A stretch of DNA of 39,954 nucleotides, from positions 1 to 39,954 of the forward strand of contig NZ_CANNCR010000041.1 in the NCBI RefSeq assembly GCF_947503125.1, read 5' to 3'. The notes beneath the pieces are model-generated. The model saw only the letters and a program-made list of their open reading frames with translations. It did not search any database and was not told the DNA's origin. A program made the position numbers and the translations under genes. The DNA comes from an uncultured Metabacillus sp. GTDB taxonomy: Bacteria; Bacillota; Bacilli; Bacillales; Bacillaceae. Shown here one piece after another: positions 26,888-35,696 of this stretch (its first letter is position 1; every line of letters starts with the position of its first letter).

Positions 26888-27230
26888 AAGGTAAGAATAA
26901 TCCACCTTTTATTAATTTTAGGCTACTGACAATCAATTCTTGATGATGCTACAATTTGATGGAAATGGATTCATAAGAGTTGAATAAACCACCGTTATTT
27001 GCATTAAATGACCTAAATGTTGAAAGCTTATATACAATTGGACTAGGTTTAAAACAACTAAAGGTGGTTATTCTTTAGGTTGGCATTTAATGTTCTTCTG
27101 TTGAAATAGAAGTACAAGCAATCTTCTTATTGGTCCAAAAATATTATCTTACTGGTAAAAGAATAGTAGTTGAATGTTATAAATGAAAACAAGTTAGTAA
27201 AAAAACACAACTAATTTGGGAGTGGAATTA
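26888..27230 (+). other. Gap with gene debris before the M24 peptidase
   Basis: Short frames such as NKPPLFALNDLNVESLYTIG near 26,980 read like protein but are broken by stops and shifts. No complete gene is visible. The last part holds the promoter region and ribosome site (GGGAGTGG) of the following peptidase gene. Confidence 0.35.
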
Positions 27231-28295
27231 ATGAGTAAAATAAAGAAACTTAGAAGCACGTTTGAAGATTTAGAAATTGACGGAATTATTATTGCTAGCC
27301 CAACGAATCGAAGATATATGACTGGATTTACTGGAACTGCGGGTGTTGTAATTATCTCAAGGGAGGAAGCAGTATTTGTTACTGATTTTCGGTATGTAGA
27401 GCAAGCTGCCTGCCAAGCAAAAGGGTACAATATTGTACAGTATAAAGAAGATTTAATAGCAGAAATAGCAAAACAGGTTGTAAGTCTAGGAATTACCAAA
27501 CTGGGATTTGAGGAAGAACATCTCTCGTATAAAGAATTCCGAAAATACACTGAAGCGATTAATGTCTCTTTTGTACCTACTTCTGGGGTAGTTGAAAAGC
27601 TTCGTGAAATCAAAACGGAAGAAGAAATTTCCGCTATTAAAAGTGCAGCAGCAATAGGAGATATTGCTTTTACACATATATTAAACTTTATTAAACCTGG
27701 TATAACAGAAAAAAAAGTTGCTAATGAATTAGAGTTTGTCATGAGAAGAGCAGGGGCTACATCCTCTGCTTATGATATCATAGTGGCTTCAGGATATCGT
27801 TCAGCCCTACCACATGGCATCGCATCAGATAAGGTCATTGAAAAAGGTGATATGGTTACCCTTGATTTTGGTGCATATTATAATGGATATCGTTCAGATT
27901 TAACGCGAACTGTAGCTGTTGGAAAGCCGAATGGAAAATTAAAAGAAATCTATCAAGTTGTTTTGCAAGCACTTAATAAAGGTGTCACTGGAATACGGGC
28001 AGGACTTACGACAAATGAAGTAGACGCTCTACCACGCAGCTACATTCAAGAAAAAGGTTATGGAGATTATTTTGGACACGGTGCAGGTCATGGAATAGGA
28101 CTAGATATTCATGAAAATCCATTTTTTAGCACACGAGGAAAACCTCAAAAAATAGAAGCAGGAATGGTTGTAACTATAGAGCCTGGCATTTACATTCCCG
28201 ATCTTGGTGGTGTAAGAATTGAAGATGATTTACTTGTTACTGAAAGTGGAAATGAAGTACTTACTCAATCAATAAGAGAGTTAACTATAATATAG
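27231..28295 (+). CDS. M24 family Xaa-Pro peptidase (aminopeptidase P type)
   Basis: A 354-residue cytoplasmic metallopeptidase. I choose the ATG at 27231 over the TTG at 27216 because GGGAGTGG lies between them. The N-terminal creatinase-like domain starts at IKKLRSTFEDLEIDGIIIA. The C-terminal 'pita-bread' domain has all five metal ligands: D212 (LDFG), D223 (RSDLTRT), H287 (GHGIGLDIHE), E317 (TIEPG) and E331 (RIEDD). Such enzymes cut X-Pro bonds, and some accept hydroxyproline. It stands alone between the AraC-type gene and a decayed stretch. A second, diverged M24 gene is at 35697. Two proline-specific peptidases in an arabinosidase island fit the use of Hyp-rich glycopeptides. Confidence 0.93.
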   Translation: MSKIKKLRSTFEDLEIDGIIIASPTNRRYMTGFTGTAGVVIISREEAVFVTDFRYVEQAACQAKGYNIVQYKEDLIAEIAKQVVSLGITKLGFEEEHLSYKEFRKYTEAINVSFVPTSGVVEKLREIKTEEEISAIKSAAAIGDIAFTHILNFIKPGITEKKVANELEFVMRRAGATSSAYDIIVASGYRSALPHGIASDKVIEKGDMVTLDFGAYYNGYRSDLTRTVAVGKPNGKLKEIYQVVLQALNKGVTGIRAGLTTNEVDALPRSYIQEKGYGDYFGHGAGHGIGLDIHENPFFSTRGKPQKIEAGMVVTIEPGIYIPDLGGVRIEDDLLVTESGNEVLTQSIRELTII

Positions 28296-28468
28296 ATTTT
28301 ATCTGATCAGTAATACTTGATGGATCCAGATTAACAACAGGACAAAATCGTTCAGCATTAACCTAATATTTCTAGTAAGAAAGTAGATTACATGGTAAGA
28401 AAATTGGACACTTTAAAATGCACTACTTCAAAAAAATGTGGTAATAAATAGGAATATTATTTTGACAT

Positions 28469-28523
28469 GCTCCCCTTAAGGTAGACAGATTAAAAATAAA
28501 AATCTGTTTACCCTAAGGGGAGC
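28469..28523. repeat. Near-perfect 23 bp inverted repeat
   Basis: The arms 28469-28491 and 28501-28523 pair at 21 of 23 positions around a 9-base AT loop. The outer ends are GCTCCCCTTA and TAAGGGGAGC, the inner ends CAGATT/AATCTG. It has no T-run and lies about 170 bases after the peptidase gene. It could be a strong mRNA hairpin or the fused ends of a lost insertion sequence. Confidence 0.7.
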
Positions 28524-29161
28524 TATTTATGTTCAATCTAAAATTTAACCATAATTTGAATCTACTGTTTATGGAAACTTTGGCATATAAGCAGTTAGTA
28601 GGATAGAATATTTTCCCCTAGTCGGTAATTTTCAGAGAAATTTAACTGCTATTATTTGTTTGTTTAAGGATATAATCCGTTTTAATTTTTCAAGAGTTGC
28701 TGTTCTACAAAATCTTTTTCTTATGTATTGAATGATAATCTCCGTATTGTCTAAAATTATCAGCACTGTAAAAAAAATTTTACAATGATTGTATAAAATT
28801 TTTAAATATTATCTTTTACTATAGTCTCAATCGTAATTTAAAACTTGGCACACATTTTGCATTTATAGAGATGTATTCTTTTCTCTAGAAGGGAGGGACT
28901 ATAAAAATTGTGACGTCCTTGTTAATGGTAGGGAAATTATAGGCTGTTTAAGAGATGGACCGTTATTGTGAAAGGGATGGTAACTATTAGCTATTGAAAA
29001 GGATCCTGGTTTTGAATATGGTTGTCGTTATTACCAATAAAAAGGTAGTTTTAATTGTTGATTTTCTCATTGTAGTACAAGTTAATTATCAAATGAAATT
29101 TTACGGTTATCAATTAAATGAATAATTCTTCGAATAAGCTTCCAAAACCATTAAATTTATA
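28524..29161. other. AT-rich stretch without an intact gene
   Basis: No complete gene. One GTCGGTA at 28621 resembles the first half of the bipartite operator but lacks the second half. Around 28,905-29,035 short frames such as CDVLVNGREIIGCLRDGPLL and IEKDPGFEYGCRYYQ read like broken coding sequence that I cannot assign. Confidence 0.4.
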
Positions 29162-29205
29162 GTCGGATTTATACACCTAATGTAATAGTTGGACCACTGA
29201 CAAAA
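29162..29205 (-). promoter_or_regulatory. Bipartite operator copy C (probable AraC-type target)
   Basis: On the minus strand: TTTTGTCAGTGGTCCAAC, then ATTACATTAGGTGTATAAAT and CCGACT. It matches copy B over most of its length, including the 13 bases ACATTAGGTGTAT, and keeps the 24-base GTC-to-GGTG distance. It stands upstream of the dead GH127 copy. Confidence 0.72.
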
Positions 29206-29269
29206 TTTAGGGACAAATGATATTATTTTAGTGGATAACACAATTCTAAAAATTAAGATTATTATGAAT

Positions 29270-29283
29270 GGTAAGCGATTTCA
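29270..29283 (+). promoter_or_regulatory. cre-like site before the GH127 pseudogene
   Basis: GGTAAGCGATTTCA matches 13 of 14 positions of TGWNANCGNTNWCA. Together with operator copy C it looks like the control region of the former GH127 transcription unit. Confidence 0.5.
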
Positions 29284-29473
29284 AGAGAGAGTTCATATAG
29301 GTGAAATTATTATTATTTTATTTGATAGTTAGTGGTTTCTACTAATCATTTTTATTAATCAATTTAAAATGAGCTTATTCTTTCATTCAAATATTGGCTG
29401 GATGAAAATAAATGGAAGATACTGAAATTAGTAAGTCAGTAAATATTAAATTAACAGATCATTTAAAAACAAC

Positions 29474-29804
29474 AAAAAGGGCTACCTTATTACTTTTTTT
29501 ACTGTAAAAGAACCTGGAGGGAAAGTTGAGCAATCTTCCTAATCGCCATGAAATGTAATGTGTGGGTCATATGATTGAAACCGCTTTCTCCTATTATCAG
29601 GGTACTGGAAAACAAAACTTCTAGATATTATGTGCTAATCATATAGATTCTGTCTTCAGTAAAGCAACTGTGTATGAAGTTCATCAAGAAATAGAATTAG
29701 CAGTAGTAAGACTTTATAGAATGACAGGAAATAAACGTTACTTAAGACTTAATATATTTTTTATTAATAATCGAGGTCAAAAAAGATCAAATTGTTTTCT
29801 TTAA
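29474..29804 (+). pseudogene. Degraded GH127 fragment
   Basis: The reading KKGYLITFFTVKEPGG corresponds to the DGYLNTYYMLKEPN stretch of the intact GH127. After a one-base shift it continues SNLPNRHEM, stop, CVGHMIETAFSYYQGTGKQNF, stop, then ANHIDSVF and HQEIELAVVRLYRMTGNKRY, ending FFINNRGQK. These align in order with NLRDNHELYCAGHFIEAAVAY, IDSVFG, HEEIELALVKLYDVT and FIEQRGQEP of the enzyme at 12089. There are two stops and one frameshift; both ends of the gene are missing. Only about 110 codons, N-terminal to the active-site residues, remain. It is closer in places to the copy at 33348 (LYRVTGEKRYLKL). Confidence 0.88.
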
Positions 29805-29830
29805 ATAATCTATTATTTTTAGAAAAGTAA

Positions 29831-29871
29831 GATTTATACACCATTTGTCATTCTCCCTCTACGGACTATAA
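29831..29871 (-). promoter_or_regulatory. Bipartite operator copy D (probable AraC-type target)
   Basis: On the minus strand: TTATAGTCCGTAGA, eleven bases, then AAATGGTGTATAAATC. It is the most diverged copy but keeps TTATxGTCxGTAG, GGTGTATAAA and the exact 24-base distance. It ends 120 bases before the second binding-protein gene. Confidence 0.62.
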
Positions 29872-29991
29872 TTCTATACTTCAATTAATATTTCAAAAAG
29901 ACTCAAAATTTTCTAAAGTTTTTTATTCACTAAACATCCTTGAATATTACATATAACTTAAATAAGAAAAAATAGTGAAAGGTGTGGGAAT

Positions 29992-31380
29992 ATGAGAAAA
30001 CGTAAATCCTATCTTGTAATTTCGATTGTCGTTATATTGATTGTTGGACTATTAAGCGGTTGTTTTGGCGGCAGCAGTGCAACAGGAAATGAAGAAGAGA
30101 GCAATGGAAATAAAGATGCTGTTCAACTAAAGTTCACGTATTGGGGAGGACCTCTTGAGAAGGAGTCAATTGAAGCGTTACTTAAATCCTTTAACGATTC
30201 TCATCCGAACATTCAAGTAAAAGGACAACAAGTTCAAGGGAACTATTTAGAAAAAATGACGACGATGGCTTCTTCGAATACTCTTCCGGATTTGGGCTAT
30301 TTCCCAGAAGGAAGCCTACCACCTTGGCTTGAAAGCGGTGCCATTAAAGATTTAAAACCACTGTTTGATTCAGGTGAATTCGGAGACAAATTAAAATACT
30401 CAATTTTTCAGTTTGAGGAAAACGGTCCAATTGCTGGTTCCAGTGTGGCTAATGAAGTAGCAAATATTTATTACAACAAAGATTTATTTGATGAAGCAGG
30501 GGTAGAATACCCGCCAACAAAAGCAGAAGAGGCCTGGACATGGGAGGAATTTGTTGAAGTAGCTAAAAAACTGACTGTAGACCGAAATGGCAAACATCCT
30601 GGTGAAGATGGATTTGATCCAAAAAATATTAAAACTTATGGTGTTAATAACTTTACTTATCATTATGAGACATTCCTTTTTAGTAACGATGGAGGGATTA
30701 TTTCCGAAGATGGAAAGGATATTATCCTTGATAAACCTGAGACAATAGAATCCTTACAGAAAATGCAGGATTTAATGTATGTTCATCATGTAATGCCTAC
30801 TCCAGCTAATTTATCCACTATTCCTAATGTGGATACAGCACTTCTAACAAAGCGTGTTGCCATGAATATTGATGGTCATTGGGCGTTGCAGGAGCTTGGT
30901 AAAGCTAAAAAGGAAAAGAATTTAAATTTAGGAATCGGTGTATTGCCAAAAATGAAAAATGCTGTAACAACAAGTTATGGAACGCCAATTGTGGTGTTTA
31001 ATACTGACAATACAAAAGCAAATTGGGATGAAACAAAGGAATTTTTGAAATTTGTAATGGATCCTCAGAATAGTTTACCGTTAATTACTGGTGGATTATG
31101 GATGCCTAATGAAGAAAAGTGGTATCAGGATCCTGAGTTAATTAAAAAGTGGACTGATACCGAGATTCACCCAGAAGAATTTAAAGAATCAGTCATCGAT
31201 TGGGCTATGAACAATGTTCGTCAAAACCCAAACTATTATTGGAAGGACCGTTCTGAAGCGAGTCAAATTATTACTCCTGGATTAGACCAAATTTGGACGA
31301 ATAAAAAGAAAGCGGAAGAAGTTGTGAACGATGTCATTATGCCAAAATTAAATCAAAAGTTTGGCGATGAATACAAATAA
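29992..31380 (+). CDS. ABC transporter sugar-binding lipoprotein
   Basis: A 462-residue carbohydrate-type solute-binding protein. The lipoprotein signal ends LLSGC (Cys at about 24), followed by GGSSATGNEEES. Family segments are FTYWGGPLEKESIEALLKSF, IYYNKDLFDEAGVEYP, AWTWEEFVEVAKKLT and VAMNIDGHWALQEL. The ATG follows AAAGGTGTGGG. It is first in the second transporter operon, ahead of two permeases and GH127. It is not closely similar to the binding protein at 22066, so the two importers probably prefer different sugars or chain lengths. Operator copy D lies upstream. Confidence 0.93.
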   Translation: MRKRKSYLVISIVVILIVGLLSGCFGGSSATGNEEESNGNKDAVQLKFTYWGGPLEKESIEALLKSFNDSHPNIQVKGQQVQGNYLEKMTTMASSNTLPDLGYFPEGSLPPWLESGAIKDLKPLFDSGEFGDKLKYSIFQFEENGPIAGSSVANEVANIYYNKDLFDEAGVEYPPTKAEEAWTWEEFVEVAKKLTVDRNGKHPGEDGFDPKNIKTYGVNNFTYHYETFLFSNDGGIISEDGKDIILDKPETIESLQKMQDLMYVHHVMPTPANLSTIPNVDTALLTKRVAMNIDGHWALQELGKAKKEKNLNLGIGVLPKMKNAVTTSYGTPIVVFNTDNTKANWDETKEFLKFVMDPQNSLPLITGGLWMPNEEKWYQDPELIKKWTDTEIHPEEFKESVIDWAMNNVRQNPNYYWKDRSEASQIITPGLDQIWTNKKKAEEVVNDVIMPKLNQKFGDEYK

Positions 31381-31403
31381 TGAATTCTTTTTTGAAAATA
31401 GGT

Positions 31404-31432
31404 TTGTTACGAAGTGCATAGCTTCGTAACAA
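31404..31432 (+). terminator. Intercistronic hairpin after the second binding-protein gene
   Basis: TTGTTACGAAG and CTTCGTAACAA form a perfect 11 bp stem with a 7-base loop and no T-run. Such a hairpin between binding-protein and permease genes typically stabilises the upstream message or attenuates read-through, keeping the binding protein in excess. Confidence 0.65.
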
Positions 31433-31500
31433 GCCACTAAAATTAAGTTTTGTTTAAAAAACGATCGATGCTCTGCTGTGTTTATTTAAGGAGGGATCAA

Positions 31501-32451
31501 ATGAGTATTGGAAATATACCTATAAAATCTAATAGTACAAAAGTGGGGGTTAAAGTAAAAAGCAATCTTAAATTGCGTCAAAAAGAAATATTTTGGGGTT
31601 ATTTTTTTACCCTTCCAGCTATTTTAGGATTATTAATTTGGACAATCGGCCCTATGCTAGCAAGTTTGTATTTTAGTTTTACGGATTATAAGGTAGTTGG
31701 AGATTATCAATGGATAGGATTTCAAAACTATGTGGAGATTTTTAAGAACGATCTAAATTTCAAAAAATCGCTGTTTGTGACTTTTTATTTTGCTATAGGA
31801 AGTACAATATTTACCCTCATAGCAGCATTATTCGTAGCAATACTTATGAACATAAGTATAAAGGGCCAATCCATATTTAGAACAATGTATTATTTACCTG
31901 TTATCGTACCAGCAGTTGCCTCCAATATACTATGGCTATGGCTATTTAACCCTGACTTCGGTTTATTAAACAGCATATTAGATTTTTTCCATCTTCCGAA
32001 GCTAATGTGGATTTATGATGAAACGACCGTAATTCCTTCATTAATATTATTGAGTATGTGGGGATGCGGTGGTACAGCATTAATTTTTCTTGCAGGGCTG
32101 CAAGACGTGCCTAAGCAGCTGCTTGAGGCAGTTGATATTGACGGAGGAAATTGGTGGCATAAATTTAGATTCGTCACTGTTCCATCGATATCACCGGTAA
32201 TCTTCTTTAATCTTATTATGGGTCTGATCGGCTCCTTTCAAGCATTTACACAAGCCTATGTCATGACAGAAGGCGGACCGAATAACAGCACGCTATTTTA
32301 TGTTTTTCTGATTTATCGCGAGGCATTCCAGAAAAATAATATGGGATATGCAAGTGCGCTTTCATGGATTTTGTTTATAGTAATCTTTATTTTTACATTG
32401 TTCATCTTTAAGTCTTCTAAAAGCTGGGTGCATTACGGGGGAGGAAAGTAA
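31501..32451 (+). CDS. ABC sugar transporter permease (MalF/UgpA type)
   Basis: A 316-residue membrane permease. The ATG at 31501 follows AAGGAGGG; the in-frame TTG at 31450 has no such site and is rejected. About six membrane segments begin at IFWGYFFTLPAILGLLIW. The ATPase-docking EAA loop reads LLEAVDIDGGNWWHKFRFVT, and the family motif MTEGGPNNSTLFYVFLIY follows. It pairs with the permease one base downstream. No ATPase gene is in the operon, so a shared one elsewhere is likely. Confidence 0.93.
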   Translation: MSIGNIPIKSNSTKVGVKVKSNLKLRQKEIFWGYFFTLPAILGLLIWTIGPMLASLYFSFTDYKVVGDYQWIGFQNYVEIFKNDLNFKKSLFVTFYFAIGSTIFTLIAALFVAILMNISIKGQSIFRTMYYLPVIVPAVASNILWLWLFNPDFGLLNSILDFFHLPKLMWIYDETTVIPSLILLSMWGCGGTALIFLAGLQDVPKQLLEAVDIDGGNWWHKFRFVTVPSISPVIFFNLIMGLIGSFQAFTQAYVMTEGGPNNSTLFYVFLIYREAFQKNNMGYASALSWILFIVIFIFTLFIFKSSKSWVHYGGGK

Positions 32452-32452
32452 G

Positions 32453-33283
32453 ATGAAATTAAAAACTGTAAATCGAATAATTTCGCTATCTGTATTAATT
32501 GTAGGTGCCGTCATAAGCTTAGTTCCCTTTGTATGGCTTATTCGCAGCTCTTTAATGACTTCGACGGAAATATTTGAGTTTCCGCCAAAACTTTTCCCTA
32601 AAGAGTTTCAGTGGTCAAACTATATTGAAATATTTTCCATTATTGATTTTTTGCTTTACTTTAAAAATACTTTAATCATTTTAATTCCTGTTCTTATTGG
32701 GACGATTATCACCTGCTGTATGTGCGGCTATGGCTTTGCCAGACTGAAATTTCCAGGTAGAGATATTTGGTTCTCTCTTATTATTGCAACAATGATGCTC
32801 CCAGGAGCTGTTACTCTGATACCTACATTTTTAATGTGGTCAGAGTTAGAGGCTATTAACACATTTTGGCCGTTAATTATTCCTGCTTTTTTTGGCGGCG
32901 GCGGTTTCTTTATCTTTTTAATGCGCCAGTTTTTCATGAACATTCCAAGAGAACTGGATGAATCCGCCTTAATTGATGGAGCAAACCATTTTCAGATATT
33001 CACAAAAATATTACTCCCATTAGTTAAGCCGCCAATGTTAGTAGTAGGTTTCTTTACTTTCATGGGTGTATGGAATGACTTTTTTGGACCATTGATTTTC
33101 TTAAATGATGAAGCAAAGTATACGTTAGCTCTTGGTCTTTTACAATTAAAAGGTTCATACGCAGCTGATTGGCATCTCATGATGGCAGCAGCAGCAGTCA
33201 TGACCGTTCCTGCAATTGTCATTTTCTTTATCGGACAGCGTTACTTTATTGAAGGGATCAGTTTAACTGGTATAAAGGGTTAG
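32453..33283 (+). CDS. ABC sugar transporter permease (MalG/UgpE type)
   Basis: A 276-residue partner permease starting one base after the previous stop, with its GGGGAGGAAAG ribosome site inside the upstream gene's end. The six membrane segments include ISLSVLIVGAVISLVPFVWL and the glycine-rich FFGGGGFFIFLM. The EAA loop reads ELDESALIDGANHFQIFTKI. The end EGISLTGIKG is the usual one for this family. It is followed after 64 bases by GH127, so uptake and hydrolysis are encoded together. Confidence 0.93.
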   Translation: MKLKTVNRIISLSVLIVGAVISLVPFVWLIRSSLMTSTEIFEFPPKLFPKEFQWSNYIEIFSIIDFLLYFKNTLIILIPVLIGTIITCCMCGYGFARLKFPGRDIWFSLIIATMMLPGAVTLIPTFLMWSELEAINTFWPLIIPAFFGGGGFFIFLMRQFFMNIPRELDESALIDGANHFQIFTKILLPLVKPPMLVVGFFTFMGVWNDFFGPLIFLNDEAKYTLALGLLQLKGSYAADWHLMMAAAAVMTVPAIVIFFIGQRYFIEGISLTGIKG

Positions 33284-33347
33284 TCATAAAGATAACCTTT
33301 ATTTTTTCTATAAAAATCGTTTTCTATTTAGAAAGGAGTTCACAAAA

Positions 33348-35249
33348 ATGAATTTACTGCAACAAAAAATATTAAAACCGGTATCTTTCACGAATGTAGT
33401 GATAGATGATGTCTTTTGGTCACCGCGAATTAAAGTGAATCGGGAGCAAACCATTCCTCATCAGTATAAGCAATGTAAAGAAACTGGGAGAATTGATGCA
33501 TTTAAACTTAATTGGAAACATGGTATGGAAAATGAACCCCATATATTTTGGGATTCTGATGTAGCCAAGTGGCTGGAAGCGGCAAGCTACAGCCTTGCCA
33601 CTCATCCTGATCCTGAGCTTGATTTGCTGGTAGACGAAGTGATTGCCTTAATTAGTTCTGCACAACAGCCTGATGGCTATCTTAATGTTTACTTTACTGT
33701 GGTTAAACCAGGTGAACGTTGGACTGATTTGCGTGATGCCCATGAATTATATTGTGCCGGACATTTGATGGAAGCTGGGGCAGCTCATTTTGAGGCAACA
33801 AAAAAACGAACACTTCTTGATGTAGTCTGCCGCTATGCCGACCATATTGAATCCATTTTTGGCTATGAAGAAGTAAAGAAGAGAGGATATTGCGGCCATC
33901 AAGAAATCGAACTGGCCCTTGTAAAATTATATCGAGTAACCGGCGAAAAACGTTACTTGAAATTAAGTCAATTCTTTATAGATGAACGTGGACAAGAACC
34001 TCATTATTTTACGCTTGAGAAAGAGGAAAGTAAAGGATTCTTTGACAATTTTATGAATCACTTGGATAACATCAAAGAGTACAACCAATCTCATAAGCCA
34101 GTGAGAGAGCAAAATAAAGTTGTTGGACATTCCGTAAGGGCGATGTATATGTATTCTGCAATGGCTGATCTTGCTGGAGAAATTGGCGATGAATCACTAT
34201 TAAAGGCATGTGAACGACTATGGGAGCATTTACATATGAAAAATATGTTTATAACAGGTGGAATTGGATCAACAGGTAAAAATGAGGGATTTACTTACGA
34301 TTATGACCTCCCAAATGAGACGTCATATGCAGAAACCTGTGCAGCTATTGGATTGGTTTATTGGAACCATAGAATGCTTCAATTGGAATGTGACGGGAAA
34401 TATGCAGATGCCATGGAACGTGCTCTTTATAATGGTGTGATTAGCGGTGTCTCTTTAGACGGCAAAAAGTTCTTTTATGCTAATCCTTTGGCAAGTTTAG
34501 GTGACCGACATCGAAAAGAATGGTTTGGATGCGCCTGTTGTCCTCCTAACCTTGCCAGGTTGCTGGCCTCTTTAGGAAATTATATTTATTCACAAAACAT
34601 TGATGACATTGTTGTGCATTTATATGTCCAGGGCGAAGCAACGTTTCATTTACATGGACAGGAAATAAAATTGAAGCAAAAAACTGATTATCCTTGGAAT
34701 GGAAAAATCTCTATCACTCTTGATTTAGAGAGTTCAGCTACCTTTGGGGTAAAACTGCGAATTCCAGAATGGTGTAAAAAGGCACAACTTAAGGTGAATA
34801 ATAAAGAAATTGAAATTACTGACCTTTTTGATAAGGGATATGTGCGTATTGAGCGTGAATGGAAAAATAACGATAGAGTAGAATTAGAGCTATTTATGCC
34901 GATTGAAAGGATATATTCTCATCCGAAAGTTAGGCAAAATGTAAATACTGTAGCGATTCAAAGAGGACCGATTATTTATTGTTTAGAATCAATTGATAAT
35001 AGTTGCTCTTTACATGAAATTTCTCTACCGCCGGAAGGAGTACTTAAATCTGTTTATGATGAAACACTTCTTGGAGGTGTTGTAAAGATCATAGGAGAGG
35101 CAGAACTAGTTGACGACGATGATTGGGAGAATAAGCTTTATTCCACCAATAAACCAAAAAACAAGCCTTTCCAAATAACCGCAATCCCATATTATGCATG
35201 GGATAATCGAGCATCTGGGCAAATGAGGGTTTGGATCCATGAGCGATAA
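33348..35249 (+). CDS. GH127 beta-L-arabinofuranosidase (HypBA1-like), second copy
   Basis: A 633-residue cytoplasmic GH127 enzyme with the same landmarks as the copy at 12089: WDSDVAKWLEAASYSL, DLRDAHELYCAGH, acid/base E313 (NEGFTYDYDLPNE), zinc ligands E329 and C331 (AETC) and the cysteine pair C397-C398 (CACCPPN). The two intact copies agree throughout but are clearly diverged, so this is not a recent duplication. The ATG follows AAAGGAG. It is the last gene of the second importer operon and should cleave the imported sugar to L-arabinose. No signal peptide is present. The presence of two copies may reflect different linkages or aglycones (sugar or Hyp-peptide). Confidence 0.95.
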   Translation: MNLLQQKILKPVSFTNVVIDDVFWSPRIKVNREQTIPHQYKQCKETGRIDAFKLNWKHGMENEPHIFWDSDVAKWLEAASYSLATHPDPELDLLVDEVIALISSAQQPDGYLNVYFTVVKPGERWTDLRDAHELYCAGHLMEAGAAHFEATKKRTLLDVVCRYADHIESIFGYEEVKKRGYCGHQEIELALVKLYRVTGEKRYLKLSQFFIDERGQEPHYFTLEKEESKGFFDNFMNHLDNIKEYNQSHKPVREQNKVVGHSVRAMYMYSAMADLAGEIGDESLLKACERLWEHLHMKNMFITGGIGSTGKNEGFTYDYDLPNETSYAETCAAIGLVYWNHRMLQLECDGKYADAMERALYNGVISGVSLDGKKFFYANPLASLGDRHRKEWFGCACCPPNLARLLASLGNYIYSQNIDDIVVHLYVQGEATFHLHGQEIKLKQKTDYPWNGKISITLDLESSATFGVKLRIPEWCKKAQLKVNNKEIEITDLFDKGYVRIEREWKNNDRVELELFMPIERIYSHPKVRQNVNTVAIQRGPIIYCLESIDNSCSLHEISLPPEGVLKSVYDETLLGGVVKIIGEAELVDDDDWENKLYSTNKPKNKPFQITAIPYYAWDNRASGQMRVWIHER

Positions 35250-35275
35250 AATAATGAATGATTAAGGAATAAGGG

Positions 35276-35640
35276 ATGCGAGGAATGCTCCCTATTGATT
35301 TGAATGTAGTTTTCTATATGGGCCTATATCCTTTTACTTATTCGATTGGGATATCTGCTGCAACAATCATTGCACAACGAAAAAAAATTGAAGGTAAAGG
35401 ATTGGTGAGCAATGGACTAAAGTCCTTAAGCAAGGCGGCAATATAAAGGGATTGGAATTATATAATATGGAGGATCTGGACATGTCAACGACTAGCATTA
35501 ACAAGCAGACATTGACGCATGTTGGCACTATTGTTGATCATTTGGAGAAAAGCTTTTAATTCTGATTCAGATAGAAGTGTAGAGTTAGAGATTGTGAAAG
35601 AAATTTATGATGAAATATTCAAAAGATCCTTGAAAGCAGG
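35276..35640 (+). pseudogene. Overlapping coding fragments, probable decayed gene(s)
   Basis: An ATG at 35276 with AAGGAA before it opens 56 codons, including DLNVVFYMGLYPFTYSIGIS (membrane-like), ending at 35446. An overlapping frame to 35559 reads GEQWTKVLKQGGNIKGLELY and MSTTSINKQTLTHVGTIVDH. A third shift continues DSDRSVELEIVKEIYDEIFK. The order and composition suggest one or two genes broken by frameshifts. I cannot name the family. This fills most of the 447-base gap before the second peptidase gene. Confidence 0.4.
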
Positions 35641-35696
35641 AATTTTTACTTTGTGTAACATTGCTTAACTTATCCTTTGTTTAGGGAGTGTTTACG

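Noticed and set aside
28621-28660. Possible fifth bipartite operator beginning GTCGGTA
   Set aside because: Only the first half matches; at the right distance there is no GGTG or TATAAA, so it is probably chance or too decayed to claim.
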